Source: Plasmopara viticola (lineage: Eukaryota; Oomycota; Peronosporomycetes; Peronosporales; Peronosporaceae). Taken from it: a stretch of DNA of 64,000 nucleotides. Made by a program: the position numbers and the translations under genes. Below the pieces are notes generated by a model. That model was not told where the DNA came from, did no database searches, and worked only from the letters and a program-made list of their open reading frames with translations. Below are positions 1 through 11,632 of the stretch, one piece after another. The stretch spans positions 372,001 to 436,000 of the forward strand of contig MBPM02000011.1 of the NCBI GenBank assembly GCA_001695595.3, given 5' to 3'. How positions within the stretch are numbered: the first letter of the stretch is position 1; each line of letters starts with the position of its first letter.

Positions 1-306
1 TCACGCTTGCTTCACGAAGTGCACCACTTTCATAGCAACATTTTTCAGCTTTCGTGAAGCCGTACGAGATTATGCCGATTTTTCAGCACGCTTAGTAGAT
101 ACTACCGCCAAGAATTTACAGCGAGATTGCAGCACATGTATGCCCGCAGTTGCTAGGCTCCCATAATGCGCTTTGATGTACGCACATGTAATGCCGATAG
201 TGTCAGCAGGCAAGCTGAACAGCTGCTCTTGCATTGGTCGTTGCCACATCTCCTTTTAATTTGGTCGTGCTGTATTTGCCGATGGCACAATAAACACTAA
301 GTTAAG
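1..306. other. Intergenic, nothing recognised
   Basis: No open reading frame of note, repeat or RNA gene was recognised. It is the left flank of the small TIR element that starts at 307. Confidence 0.5.
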
Positions 307-919
307 GGGAAATGATACCGGGCAGGCACTTTTCGCTAACGGGCAGGCACTGATGTTTGTATGAATAAGTTTGATTGGCATTTAATCATAATTCCTAGGC
401 TACAGAAGAAATAAAATTCTACGGAAAATGAAGCGGTTGCTTAGCTATGATAATTGTATCATAAAAGTTCGTCCCGAAAGCGCGAGGCGCTGATAGTTTC
501 CTTTACTTCTGGTAAGAAAAGGCGTGTCAATACATCGAGGGTCTACTTCAGGTGCTCGATCGCTAAGCGAGACGACAATTGCGAGCAAGTCATCGAGAAC
601 TCGAATGTGTGTTATCACTTGATAAGCATGTTCGTCGCATATACATCGGTTACATCTTAGGCGTGTTTCATACAGGAAAATATATGACTTTCTACGCAAC
701 TAAGAATACGTTAAAGTTGCGTGGAAAGTCGCGGTTTTAATGTCGAAAAGTAGTTTTGGCATAAGTTGCATCTGAGATTGGTGTAGCATATGAGAATTGA
801 CATCACGACTGCAAAATAACCCTCCAGCCAATCACAGAGAAGAAATGCCAATCACTTTAATTTATATAAACAGCAGGGCCTGCCCGTTAGCGAAAAGTGC
901 CTGCCCGGTATCATTTCCC
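307..919. mobile_element. Non-autonomous MULE-derived element (MITE-like), 613 bp
   Basis: Both ends carry the TIR of the MULEs at 1346 and 25384: the left end reads GGGAAATGATACCGGGCAGG and the right end its complement, with GGGCAGGCAC occurring twice inside each TIR. The inner right part (about 700-890) matches the region just upstream of the transposase start in the full elements (4050-4200 and 25440-25600), including the block around AATCACAGAGAAGAAATGCC. The left end, just inside the TIR (about 360-395), also resembles that same 5' terminus. Both ends therefore look derived from one terminus of the parent. It has no transposase reading frame. The flanks share only TAAG clearly, so a target-site duplication is not established. 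Confidence 0.75.
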
Positions 920-1345
920 TAAGATGAATATAATTTACTTACACTTCAAACCTTCTTTAAAGTTAAAAAAAGAAAAAGATCGTACTACTGACAAATTATT
1001 GAGGATGTTACAACGTAAACCATCTTCAAGCTCAACAAACAATAAGCCCTTATTCTATATTCTACTAATTTAAGTTTTATGGACGAATGCAACTTTTCAC
1101 GAAAGTTTTCAAACCGACTCAGCACAGAGCAGCTATTCGAGACATTATAGGCTACGCAGGGTTCGGAAAAGCTACGCTTTACGTATTACTTACTTACGCA
1201 TTATTATATCATTAGCGATATCTATAATGTAGCTATAACATGAGTTGTTCAAGAAAAAAATCAGACGCGAAGGCCTACAGGCATAATGTATGCTTAATAC
1301 ATACGGAGCAAAGTCCGAAATGCGGTGCAACACATATATTCAAAA
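920..1345. other. Intergenic spacer between two elements
   Basis: AT-rich sequence between the small element and the full MULE. No gene or structured repeat was recognised. Confidence 0.5.
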
Positions 1346-4253
1346 GGGAAATGATACCGGGCAGGCACTTTTCGCTAACTGACAGGCACTGATGTTCATA
1401 TGGAACCCCAGAATGAATTCCCATGCGAGAAATAGATACCACATGCTAGCTATAACTTTTGTGAGAGAAACCCATACATTCTACGTAGCAAACATGTGAT
1501 GATGATGATATCTTGCGTACGGATCATCGTTCAAAACACCCGAACTTGACGTGACATTGACAATGACGTCGATATCAGCGTCCCCTTTACCGTGATAAAT
1601 CCATCATCCAAGGCGCATAGTTTACGAGGGAGTGCCAAACATTACAAGCGCACGCGATGGATTATTAAATAGTCTGGGGGAGGACCTTTCAGCTTGGAAG
1701 ATCTACCCTGGAACAGAACATCTACTAATACATCCAACCAGCATCGGCATTGACATTGGCATCATCGGCCTTGCTCATATTCCAGCATTAGCACCTCCTC
1801 TTCCGTCAATTCAGTCCATGCTCGCAGCGCTGCATCAACTTCTACAGCTTCTTCTTGCGTTGCAGGTGCAGTTACAGCAGATGCAGGTGCAAGTTCAGGT
1901 GCAAGCTGCAAGGATGGAAGCGATGCCGCAGATTCTGACGCAGATACCATTGTTCGATTGGGACACGTGCGTGAATTGTGGCCTTGTTGCCGGCAGTTTC
2001 CGCACGAGTTACCTCCTTTTGGATTCTCTCCGAAAGCGTTCTCGACGTGCTCGAACGCAGAGAGATCGCGACGGGTGCTGTTGCTGTTGCGGTTCTCGTT
2101 GTTGCGGTTCAAAGCGCCAGGAGGTCTGCTACGGCGGCGAACTCTGGCAGGGTCTCATCGCTTGGTACTGCCGCTAGATGTTGCAAAAGCACGCGTTTCC
2201 GGTGATCCGAGGCATTTCCCAACTGCTCTGTCATGTGCTTGATCGCGGCAGCAACTTTGTTTTGCAAAGGAAGAACAGGAGCTGGAATTGCAGTCACTTT
2301 TGGTGGTTATACCAACCACCAATGCTGATGCAAATCGTTCAAAGTCAACTGTACTTGAAATGAGCGAAAAGCATGCCTGCAAGGATACCCAAGGAACGCC
2401 GAAAATATTCCTTGGCACGCTCGCAAACTAACATCAGCAGGTGCATCAAAGTCATCGTCAATTGCCTATGGGTTGACGTTGATATCGATATCGAGGAGGC
2501 CGCCGGCGCCCGCGTCACCATCAGCAACAACAACAGAATTAGTATCAGCAGCAGCGTCAGCATCAGCATCAGTCAAAAAAGCGCCGCCGTTACTGTTTGT
2601 AGCATAGTCGCAATCCAGCTACAGAGATCATTGTCATGACCCGCGCAAATCGATGTCCAAAACGCATATTTGCAACTGATCTTTGCGTTGTTCTGAAGGC
2701 GGATGGCGTTGAGCTGGCCGTGGCATGCTAGTCGCAATACTGTTTCCGCGGAGAGAAGATTGCCCGTAGGGACTCCAAGCCAAGTCTTCAACGAGTGTTG
2801 CGCAGACTCAACCCGGGAGGTGGTGACATGCCCGTAATGCCTAACACCGTGCAAGAAACAAGACACAAATCTCTTCTTCAGGATAGGCCAGGTATCTTCA
2901 ACGTAACGCAACACAACGGCAGATTACTTCCCTCGCACCATGTCAAGCCGCGCGTTGTATTTGTCAATGTTGGACTTGCTGACAAGGCAATTCCAGTCCC
3001 ATCGTATGCCTCGTTGTGTACAAAATACGGGCGAGGTTTTAACCTTGAGGTTTTTGTTGATGTGCCATTTGCATAATAATCGATAAGAGTCGGGAAATAC
3101 AGCAGCAAGGGTGTTCGTCAGCGCCAGTTCGCGTTGGTGACAAATACAACATCATCGTTGTTGTTGCCGATTATGCCGATTTCCTTGAAGACATTGCTAA
3201 TATGCCTCATCGACCAGACATAATCATCCTCCCTCTCGGCGTTCATAAAGCAGCTGACGAACGTAAATGTCTGGTTTGTGGAGGTGACACCAACGATATG
3301 CAGAAGAGGCAGTCCAAATTTGTTCGTCTTGTACGTCGCGTCAATCAACCAAACCCGGCAAGCCAAGAACCTCGCGCAGATTTCTTTGGCGCAAGGTAGT
3401 ACAATCGGTAGATGGGACAGCTGCTGCTGGTAATCTAGCTGCGTAAAGTATGTTGCTGTAGGCGCAAGGCTGTCATGTAGAGCATTTATTGGCGCACGAC
3501 CCGCAAGGAATTTAAGGAGTTCGGCCTGCCGCAAGTTGTAGATATCTCTGGCCGTAATGGAGACGTTGTCGTCCCGCAAGTCTGTAACAACTCTTGCGGG
3601 TTTGACCACTTGCGGAGGTCAGAAAGTACACCTTGGCGCTGCTCTTCTATCAATTAACGGCCTTTGGGGTGTACCTATTTGTGCGCAAAAGGTGGATGGT
3701 TGTGCTCTCCATGCTGTACCACGATTTCCAGAAAGTGCGCTCCTTATTCCTGTCAATTTTGAGCCGGAACATATAGCCAGTGCTTTTTACTTGGTCTGAT
3801 ACGGTTACGGCTAGCTTCTGAGTTCCCAGCACCGATGGAGGCAGGATTTTTGTGGCATGAGCATACAAGAACAATGTTCTTGACGTCGTCTGTTGTCGGA
3901 CCGTTGTTGTAGTAGTGCGTGTGTTTGACTGACACAATTAACCCCTCATCTCCGAGCTCCGTGTTTATAGCTTTGCATGCGTCCTCGTGAGAGCTGAAGA
4001 CACGCTGGCCAAGAGTTTGCAGGGTGTTCATAATGATGTTACTGCGGAAGAATACGTCAAAGTTGCGCGGAAAGTCGCGGTTTTAACGTCGAAAGGTAGT
4101 ATTGGGATAAGTTGCATCTGGGATTGGTGTATCATATGAGAATTGATATCGTGACTGAGAAGTAATTCTCCAGCCTATCACAGAGAAGAAATGCCAACCA
4201 ATTTGTTTCATACAAACATCTGTGCCTAAAGTGCCTGCTCGGTATCATTTCTC
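1346..4253 (-). mobile_element. MULE copy A, transposase side at right end
   Basis: The left TIR (1346 to about 1400) reads GGGAAATGATACCGGGCAGG and is repeated, inverted and somewhat decayed, near 4228-4253. The interior is the reverse complement of copy B at 25384-28354 across its length, including the transposase start region, the zinc-knuckle region and the non-coding 3' part. Its size (about 2.9 kb) matches copy B (2971 bp). No clean target-site duplication is visible: TATTCAAAA lies on the left, and an AT-rich stretch containing TTTTAAAA on the right. The right end has suffered a 60-bp tandem duplication, so the exact terminus is uncertain. Confidence 0.8.
1762..4031 (-). pseudogene. 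Broken MULE transposase (copy A)
   Basis: Reading on the minus strand from ATG at 4031, the pieces are: an N-terminal FAR1-like segment with a CSCH pair (to about 3753), a frameshift near 3780, the MULE core with the LIDATYKTNKFGLPLL motif (3118-3609), a frameshift that destroys the second catalytic-Asp motif (VTDREL in copy B becomes VTNANW), a middle domain (2573-2914), and a C-terminal part with an intact zinc knuckle CGNCRQQGHNSRTC (1762-2112), ending in a stop at 1762. At least four frame changes separate these pieces, so no functional transposase is made. Copy B shows the same order. Assignment to MULE rests on the DATYKTN core, the SWIM-like PCxH segment and the terminal knuckle. Confidence 0.8.
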
Positions 4254-4347
4254 CTTTTAAAAAGTATTTGTCCTCACGGGTAAGCGAAAAGTGCCTGCTC
4301 GGTATCATTTCTCATTTTAAAAAGTATTTGTCCTCACGGGTAATGAT
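4228..4347. repeat. 60-bp tandem duplication, two copies
   Basis: Positions 4228-4283 and 4288-4343 match at a period of exactly 60 with a single clear difference (c/a at 4254/4314). The unit contains the decayed MULE TIR (GTGCCTGCTCGGTATCATTT) plus the flank TTTTAAAAAGTATTTGTCC, so it spans the element boundary. Confidence 0.9.
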
Positions 4348-7300
4348 GTTGCGTTTTGCTTTTTATCACACCCTTTTGCCGCCGAAGTGGTCGGCATTTT
4401 ATCTTTTTGTGAACAAATGCAATGAGTTGCAGGGGCCATTACCATGAAAGGATTTTCTTTTGATATGAGGTAGATATTTAGTTATTTTTATGAAAAAGTG
4501 TTGCCCTGGCTGGCATTTCGGAAAGGTGTATACTTGAATACTACCAGAGATCATTCTTTGCAGAAGAAGACTGTTGCGGAGAAAAGGCTAGGTAGCCTGA
4601 ATAAATGTGCTCATATACATCTAGATATGTAAGATGTCATATATGAAAGTTTTGAAGCAATTTTAGCAGTGGACTCTACTTATTTAATGCCATAACATGC
4701 ATTATAATATTGATTTAACGTGCAAGGTAATGACTAGGGACTTCTAATCAGCGTCTGTTTGGTATATCTGACGAATCATTGTAGCTTTCAATCCTGCTGA
4801 TGGAAGTCAGCTCATAGTCTGGCCTGCGTCAAAGCACTCCAGAAAACATATTTTGCTTATCGAGCTTTTGGGTAAAGCGACCGTTGTATTTGGCAGAGAA
4901 CGACACCTAACTTGCAACCTTTAAATTAAGGGGGGCATATCCCTATAACATCACTTTTGCATCGGCTACAAAATCACCAATCTACACTCGAAAATTTTCA
5001 TGTGGCGAGCAATTTTTGTCATTATTAGATAACGTTCTCTTAGTAAACCTAAGCTTTATAAGCGATTACACAATGACTCGCGTATAATAGGCCCTATCGA
5101 GGTGTAGCAAACTGTAAGTGGCGCTAAACAACTTTGTCTCGTCCGGCAAATCCGAAATAAATGCCGGCTGAGTGCATCCTTTGATATCATAGAAAAAATG
5201 CTAGAGCTAGCTTTTTCAATATCTTTTGATGTCTTTTATGATGGATCTGACAAACCCTTGTAAGTGCCATATGTCCAGTACTGTACTGTGCAAATAGCTG
5301 GCCAGACAAGCGATCCTTGAGATTGTTGAGAACGTGGCTTGGCCAAGCCAAGCCATTTGTCACTTACACGGGAATTTTCTCGATCCTCATGGCTGCTTAC
5401 AAAAATGCTAAGACCTTGAATCTTCTCTGCCACAAGTACACGTTTGTCAAAACTGGCGTAACGTTCATTAGATCCAATAACCTCAAACGTGCCTCAAATT
5501 TATTTCATGAATCCGCAGTGTTGATCCGTCACACAAATCGACTATGAACGAATACGTTGACAAAGTGTGCCGGGTTGAAAGCTCGAAAGGGTCAGACCAA
5601 ACAGATGACCAGACACTAACATCTCGCCGGTGTATCTGATAGGTGTTACATGATCATCAAACACCCTTCTAGCATACCCCTAAGAGTGCTGTTTATACAT
5701 TAGACTCCCCCATTTGATTTATGTACTAGCCATCTACTAAATCCAGTGCGTTATAGGACATGCACCTGGACAATATAAAGGCGCCTCCTCATTTCTTTGA
5801 ATGATTTTAAAAAGTACCTCTGCACTAAAACAGGATTTGTTCGTCGCTTTTCACTAGGCTTTGAGCAGAAATAGTTGGCGCCAAGTGTAGAATCTTTCAC
5901 CCATTCCCCATCTTTATATTCGTCATTCTGGTGAAGAAAATACCATTTATCGCAAAATGTTGCAATGGCAGTGACAAATTCTTGTTGACATAGTGTATGA
6001 CCATTTCATGTCTGGTTCTGATGGTACACCACTTTTGACGATTCTTATGATCAGATCTTTATGATCCTCCCGAACTTTATAGCCCAGACACAGGGTACGC
6101 TGCTAATCCGAATGATTCATGACATGACAAAACCATGCTTCTGCGCGCAAAACATTCTGTATCTTTTGAAAATAACATCGTCTCGGGTGTATTGGCTCAG
6201 CCGGAAGCTTAATCTTTCCGAGCTCTTTAAGGTTTTGTGACTCTGACACCACTAACAAGGCCTACAACCGGACCGCTCCTTCCGTGACTTAAAGTGTAAG
6301 TTATGACCATAGTCGAGGCGTTTTGCTAACTGTGTCGTCCCCCGTGACATCCAAGGATCGATTTCGCATTTATTTACGCTCTCGTCATAACAAGCTTATT
6401 TACGCTCTCGTCATAACAAGATATGTTACTCTTTCTCCGCCGAACTTCTTTTATAACTTAATGTGGCTCTGAGACAATAGCTGTTCCTTGCAAATGATAA
6501 AATATCTGCGGATCTTTGCTATTCAAAAGAAGTAACACAGGTTTATCTGTAGGAAATTGTCGCTAACTGTGTATTGCAATCTATGTAGCCCGCAATTGAT
6601 TCAATCACAGTGTAACCCGTTGCGTGGCACTACCTTACTTGCCGCTGACAAATTGCCACCAGCACTTTGGAGACTGTCTCAGCACTTTGACAGACGGTGC
6701 TACCAGTTGGGCTAAAAAGTAAGAACACTTTGCAAATCTCGTCCGGTCTAATTAAAGGATAAGTTTAGATATTCGATACATCTAATGTTTACACCAAGTG
6801 TGTATTTGCTTCACCTTACCATTTCTGTCGTGCTGAGAACTTTTTATAAAGAAGCCATCAGAACGACAGAGATGGTATCATGAACCTCTTGCGCGAGATC
6901 GGGTGGTTGGCTCATATGGCCTCGTCTAACTGGTCGATCCAGTGGTCCTTCTTATCTTGCAACGGCATGTCTAGGCCAAAGTCATACTTGTTGATGTGAG
7001 GACTGTTAATGTCTTCATGCTCCCATTAGGTTTTTGTTTACCCATACTATATCCAGAGCCGTCCCTACTAGCCAGCATATTCCTTGTTTTGTGTTATTCT
7101 CTTTCAGACCTTCAGTCGGCCTCTTCAACTGATAGTAACCATTTGTCAGCACTTAAAATTTCGCGACTGACCAGACCAACCAAGAGCCCAATCGTTTTTT
7201 CAGGCGTCGTACATGTACACCTATGTGAGAAATTAGATATCCATCCGCCGTTGAGTTTTTCTTCGACAGCTGTCAAGTCTCAGGAACTAAGAATCTCTTG

Positions 7301-8790
7301 TGTGTATCAAACACACAAACCTGTTTCTTCTCCAGTATCTGGACTGGTGACCAGATTCGCCTGGCTTTGAAAACACAGATTCTGCCGCCAACTAGCCAAA
7401 GGCCTCGGACGAGACAAAACTTACCATGTTAAAATAGGCACGGATTATGTGTCACATCTATAGGAGCGAGTGTTGCTCTGCTCTATAGCTCTTGCTTTTT
7501 CTGGGAATAGACTTAACTATTATTTGAGAACATCCCATTCATGCTTCGCCGGAGAGAAGAGCCTGGTGAAGGCTATAATTCTCTTGCAGAGCGATTAGAT
7601 TCTCTTCTCCACCGTCGCTGCTCGTACTCAGAGCGAGGCTGGTCTACCTTAGACTTTCTATAAAAGAGCCCAATTAGTTTATGACTATAATCACGAACTT
7701 CTCGGCTTACATGCTTGCAAGCAAGAAAGCGCCAGCACTGGCAAATTTTAAGCTTCGCCAAAAAAATCATTTCCCTCAATTGCTGCTTAATGTGGTTGTA
7801 AACCGGGTATGGTTATTAAAGGGTGAGTGCACAGCTGAGTGCACAAATTTTGGACGGGTGGCTGCAAATTTAAAGATAGGGGAGTGCGAACGCGAATGCA
7901 GCGTATTTCTTGATTCAAAGAGAATATTTTTTTTCGTAGCGTTTAAACAATTAAGTTTTACTAGCTTGCACCCAACGGAAGAAGCTACCGCTGGGGCAAC
8001 CGGAGCCTGAGTTGCTTGGGGTTTACATCATGACTACATTCTCCAAATTTGAGCGTTGTGACACTTTTCAGCTGCTCTGCAACAGAAAAAGATGCGAATT
8101 TAATTGTCAATTTAAGCTCATAGAAGCCTGCAAGTCTTCCGGGAAGCGCAAATAGCGCGTCCGTCAGACGCGAAATGGTGAATCAATCCGACTTGGAACT
8201 TTTGTGAGGCTAAAATCAGAAAATTGACACGCATATGCGTAGAAATAAATGTCAAGTGTGACGAGGTTGCACAGCTCTATGCACAGAAAAGACACGGTGA
8301 AATGGGTGTTACTTATCCCAATTTCATGAGGCGAGGAATGCAATATTTTGGTATTCTATAAATGTCTTCCGTAAATAGCAGCGATAAATTTTTCGGCATG
8401 TTAATATGACTAAAATTGTACGAGATCTTGTAGTAAGATACCAAACATGGAGGCGCTTATATGAAGTTTTATAAACTAGACTGAACCGTGCGCACACTGT
8501 TTTGCTAAGGAAAATAGCTTTCATTGTTATAGGAATATGTACAGTAAGTAATCTTCTATTATTTTCACGGAAAGTTAAATTGTGTGAAGGCGAGGATTTT
8601 TTATACACATTTAAATCCACCTAAATGTGGTAGTTTCTTCATAAAAGAAAAACTCGAGCACATTTAATTTGACGAGTAAATTTGAACATGTGGTAGGAAA
8701 GATTTGTAAATGCACGTACAACTGAAAGTCCTCTCATCACCATCACATAATACTAAAATGCATCAAGATTGATTTTTTTTCATAAGTCTT
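4348..8790. other. Long gap without a recognisable gene
   Basis: About 4.4 kb of mixed composition. Open frames are short. The longest (6996-7370 on plus; 7681-8010 on plus) show no family motif, signal peptide or RxLR motif. One short minus-strand stretch near 6900-7000 translates to plausible protein-like sequence but is soon interrupted by stops, so decayed coding or retroelement DNA is possible. Nothing can be named. Confidence 0.4.
6371..6420. repeat. 26-bp tandem repeat, two copies
   Basis: TATTTACGCTCTCGTCATAA followed by CAAG occurs at 6371 and again at 6397, identical over 24 bp, giving a perfect two-copy direct repeat with a period of 26. Confidence 0.85.
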
Positions 8791-11385
8791 CTACAACTCA
8801 TCCTTTCCTTGCCCCCCATCGTCCTCGGCATCATCGCCAGAGTGTAGATCTTCAACGACTCCAGACTCATCCAAGTCTTCCGTTTCTTCTTCATCATCTT
8901 CTTTTACATCCTCGGGCACCTCAATTTCCGGCTCCAGCTCCAAGCTCATTAAACCCATGCTACTCTTCATTATACGGTGTACGCGTGCCGAGAAGTGACT
9001 AGTGTCCGCCATGTCGAAGCCTGAATTGACAAGAGCCGTGTCGTACAGCAACCAGGCCAGGTCCTTGGTTTCCTCCTTTTGAGGATCATTCACCATCAAT
9101 TCATTAAGCTTGGAGACAATTGGGTGGCGTGGGTTCAGCTCCAGGATCGCAGATCCGGTGCCGTACATTGGAGACTTCTTATCTTTATTGGCAAACGTCT
9201 GTGCCTTCATAATACGCTGCATGTTTGCCGAGTAGCCCCACTGAGATGTCACCATAACGGCAGGCGAGTCAACTACGCGTTGCGACATTGTCACGCGAGA
9301 AATCTTGTCTCCGTATAGAGTCTTGAGAGCAGTTGTAAGTGCCACGTACTTATCCGCATACAGCTTCTCGCGTTTTTGCGTGAGAGACTCGTCTTCATCG
9401 CCGAACTTTATACCTTCTTTAGCGATCGACACCAGCTTCTTGCCATCAAACTCGGAGATGTGTGATACCATGTATTCGTCTAAAGAATCAACGAAGTAGA
9501 GTACTTCGAGGCCCTTGGCGCGCATCTTCTCCATAAAGGGTGACTTCTCGCAGGCTTCGACATTTTCAGCGGCAATATAGTAAATCGAGTCCTGCCAGTC
9601 TTTCATTCGGTCGACGTACTGTTCCAGCGAAGTCCATTTACCGTCGCTCCCGCTCGACATAAAGCGCAGCAACTTAATGAGCTTGCTACGATTAGCAGCA
9701 TCGTCCATCACGCCAAGCTTGATGTTCTTACCAAATTGCTCCCAAAAATTTTTGTATGCGGTATTTTCTTCCTCTTCTTCTTCTGCTTCTTCATCTTCTC
9801 CTTTAACACCTCCAGAGCTTTTCTTCTCATCAATTTCCGCATCAGCTGAAGTGTCCGCGTCCTTGTCCTCTTCATCGTCATCCTCACCATCGTCGCTTGC
9901 ATCGTTTTCAGAAAGCTTACGTAGCATTTCCAAAACCTTGCGCACAAGCTTCTTGCGAATAACACGTAAGATCTTGTTTTCTTGTAGTGTTTCACGTGAA
10001 ACGTTGATAGGCAAATCATCCGAGTCCACAACACCAGCGATAAAGTTCAGGTACCGCGGCAGGAAGTCGTCAAAATCGTCAGTAATAAGAACTTTGCGAA
10101 CATATAACTTAATGTCGGCATTCTTGTTCTCAAAACGAGTGTATAAGTCGTGAGGGGCCTGGCCAGGAACAAAGAGAATCGACTTGAATTCGATCTCGCC
10201 TTCAGCCTGGAAGTGGATCCACGTCAATGGCTTCGTTTTGTCAGTCTTTTGAAGTGAGTGATAGAAGCTTTCGTACTCTTCGTCGCTAATGTCTTCCTTG
10301 GCGCGCGTCCAAATGGCTTTTACCTCATTCACACGTTCCCATTTCCACACAGTGCGGGTTTCTGTTCGAGTTTTCGGAGCCTTTTCCGCCTCGTCTTCCT
10401 CCACAGCCTCAAGCTCTTCGTCCTCCTCACTGGTCTTCTCTGCGTCTTTCTCACTAGTATCAACGGAATCGTCGACATCCCCTGACTCGTCATCTACCTC
10501 ATAAGTTTCGGTAGTGGTGGTATTGACGTAGATAGGAAACGTGATGAACTCGCTGTAGTGATTAATGAGGCTTTTAAGTTTGTCTTGATCCTGGAACTCA
10601 GAGGCGTCAGGCTTCAGAAAGAGGGTGATTTCGGTACCACGACCGAGTGTGTTACCACGCGGGTCTTTAGCGATCGTGAAAGACGCGTTGGCGTCCGATT
10701 CCCAAATGTACTGGTCGTCGTCATTGTTCTTACTTACGACGCGCACACGGTCGGCTACAAGGTAAACGGAATAAAAGCCGACACCAAACTGACCAATAAG
10801 ACTGCTATCATCAGTACTAGTCTGCATAGCTTCGACAAAGTTGGCAGTACCAGACTTCGCCACTGTACCAAGGTTGTTTACGAGATCTTCTTTTGTCATG
10901 CCAACGCCCGTGTCGCGGATCGTCAATGTTCTTTCATCCTTGTCAAAACTGATGCGGATCTCCAAGTCGCGAAGCTTACCCAGCAGCCCATTGTTGGATA
11001 AAGCCAAGAAACGGATTTTGTCCAGCGCATCCGAGGCATTAGAAATGAGCTCGCGCAAAAATATTTCTTTCGTGCGGTACAATGAGTTAATAAGGATGTC
11101 CATAAGACGCGATACTTCAGCCTGGAACTCAAATGTTTCACCGCCGGCCAGGGGCTCATCCTTAAGAGAGTCTAGCTCCAGTTTGGACGTGCTCCTTCTG
11201 TCCAAATACCGTGCAGATTCTAGCGTTAGTCAATGTCTACACTAAGATAACGAATCTACGCACCCAGGCACGTCCTTCGATTCTGTCGAAATTTCAGCGC
11301 AGACACTGTCCGAGAGCAACCCGCTATAACAAACAGCTACGGCCACAAGCAGTGGCAAGAATGAAAGGCGACAACCTCTCTTCAT
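8791..11385 (-). CDS. HSP90B1: GRP94 / endoplasmin, ER-resident Hsp90
   Basis: Complement of exons 11264-11385 and 8791-11197; the intron of 66 nt has GTGCGT donor, CTAAC branch and CAG acceptor. Product 842 aa. Exon 1 encodes a cleavable signal peptide ([14 protein letters not shown]..., likely cut after SVCA, residue 30). It is followed by the Hsp90 N-terminal ATPase domain ([12 protein letters not shown] at about 89-100, DTGVGM at about 136-141, GQFGVGFYS at about 177-185), an acidic charged linker, the middle domain ([13 protein letters not shown] onward) and the C-terminal dimerisation domain. The last four residues are KDEL, the ER-retrieval signal. An extra, very acidic insert of about 50 residues sits in the middle domain just before YKNFWEQFG. 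It folds secreted and membrane proteins in the ER using ATP. The intron was needed to find the start: the long second exon has no ATG at its beginning. Divergent from the Canopy gene. Confidence 0.95.
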
Positions 11386-11632
11386 GGTATATGGATCGAT
11401 TAACTAAGCTTTTTATTGATTCGGGATCTAGAAGGCGAAACTTATTATGAAAAGTTTGACTTGCACGTCGTCGATTGCGATCTTTCCATTCGTTGTGAAT
11501 CTACTATATTAGAGGTAAACATATAGAAATTAGAATTGCCGTCGCGTTCTAGAATTCTCCTCAGAATAGATAGGGTGATCGAGATTATTTTACACAGGAC
11601 ATAACGTGCCATACTCAAAATCGACGACGGTC
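11386..11632. promoter_or_regulatory. Shared 247-bp promoter of GRP94 and Canopy
   Basis: The two start codons (11385 minus, 11633 plus) are divergent with only this AT-rich spacer between them, so it must hold both promoters. A GACGTGC/GCACGTC box with the ACGT core bound by bZIP factors lies at 11463-11469. This resembles the core of unfolded-protein-response elements, but one copy is weak evidence. No TATA box can be assigned. Confidence 0.6.

Noticed and set aside
1632..2177. 181-codon plus-strand frame in MULE copy A
   Set aside because: It is antisense to the transposase C-terminus, whose minus-strand zinc knuckle is recognisable.
6996..7370. 124-codon plus-strand frame with a hydrophobic N-terminus
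   Set aside because: No clear cleavage site, no RxLR or Crinkler motif, and composition like the surrounding non-coding DNA.
9677..10153. Ser-rich plus-strand frame of 158 codons
   Set aside because: It is the antisense of the acidic, codon-biased GRP94 coding region.
11263..11264. Alternative GRP94 splice directly to the AG at 11217, giving a 46-nt intron
   Set aside because: It puts exon 2 out of frame; the CAG at 11198 restores the frame and gives a normal 66-nt intron.
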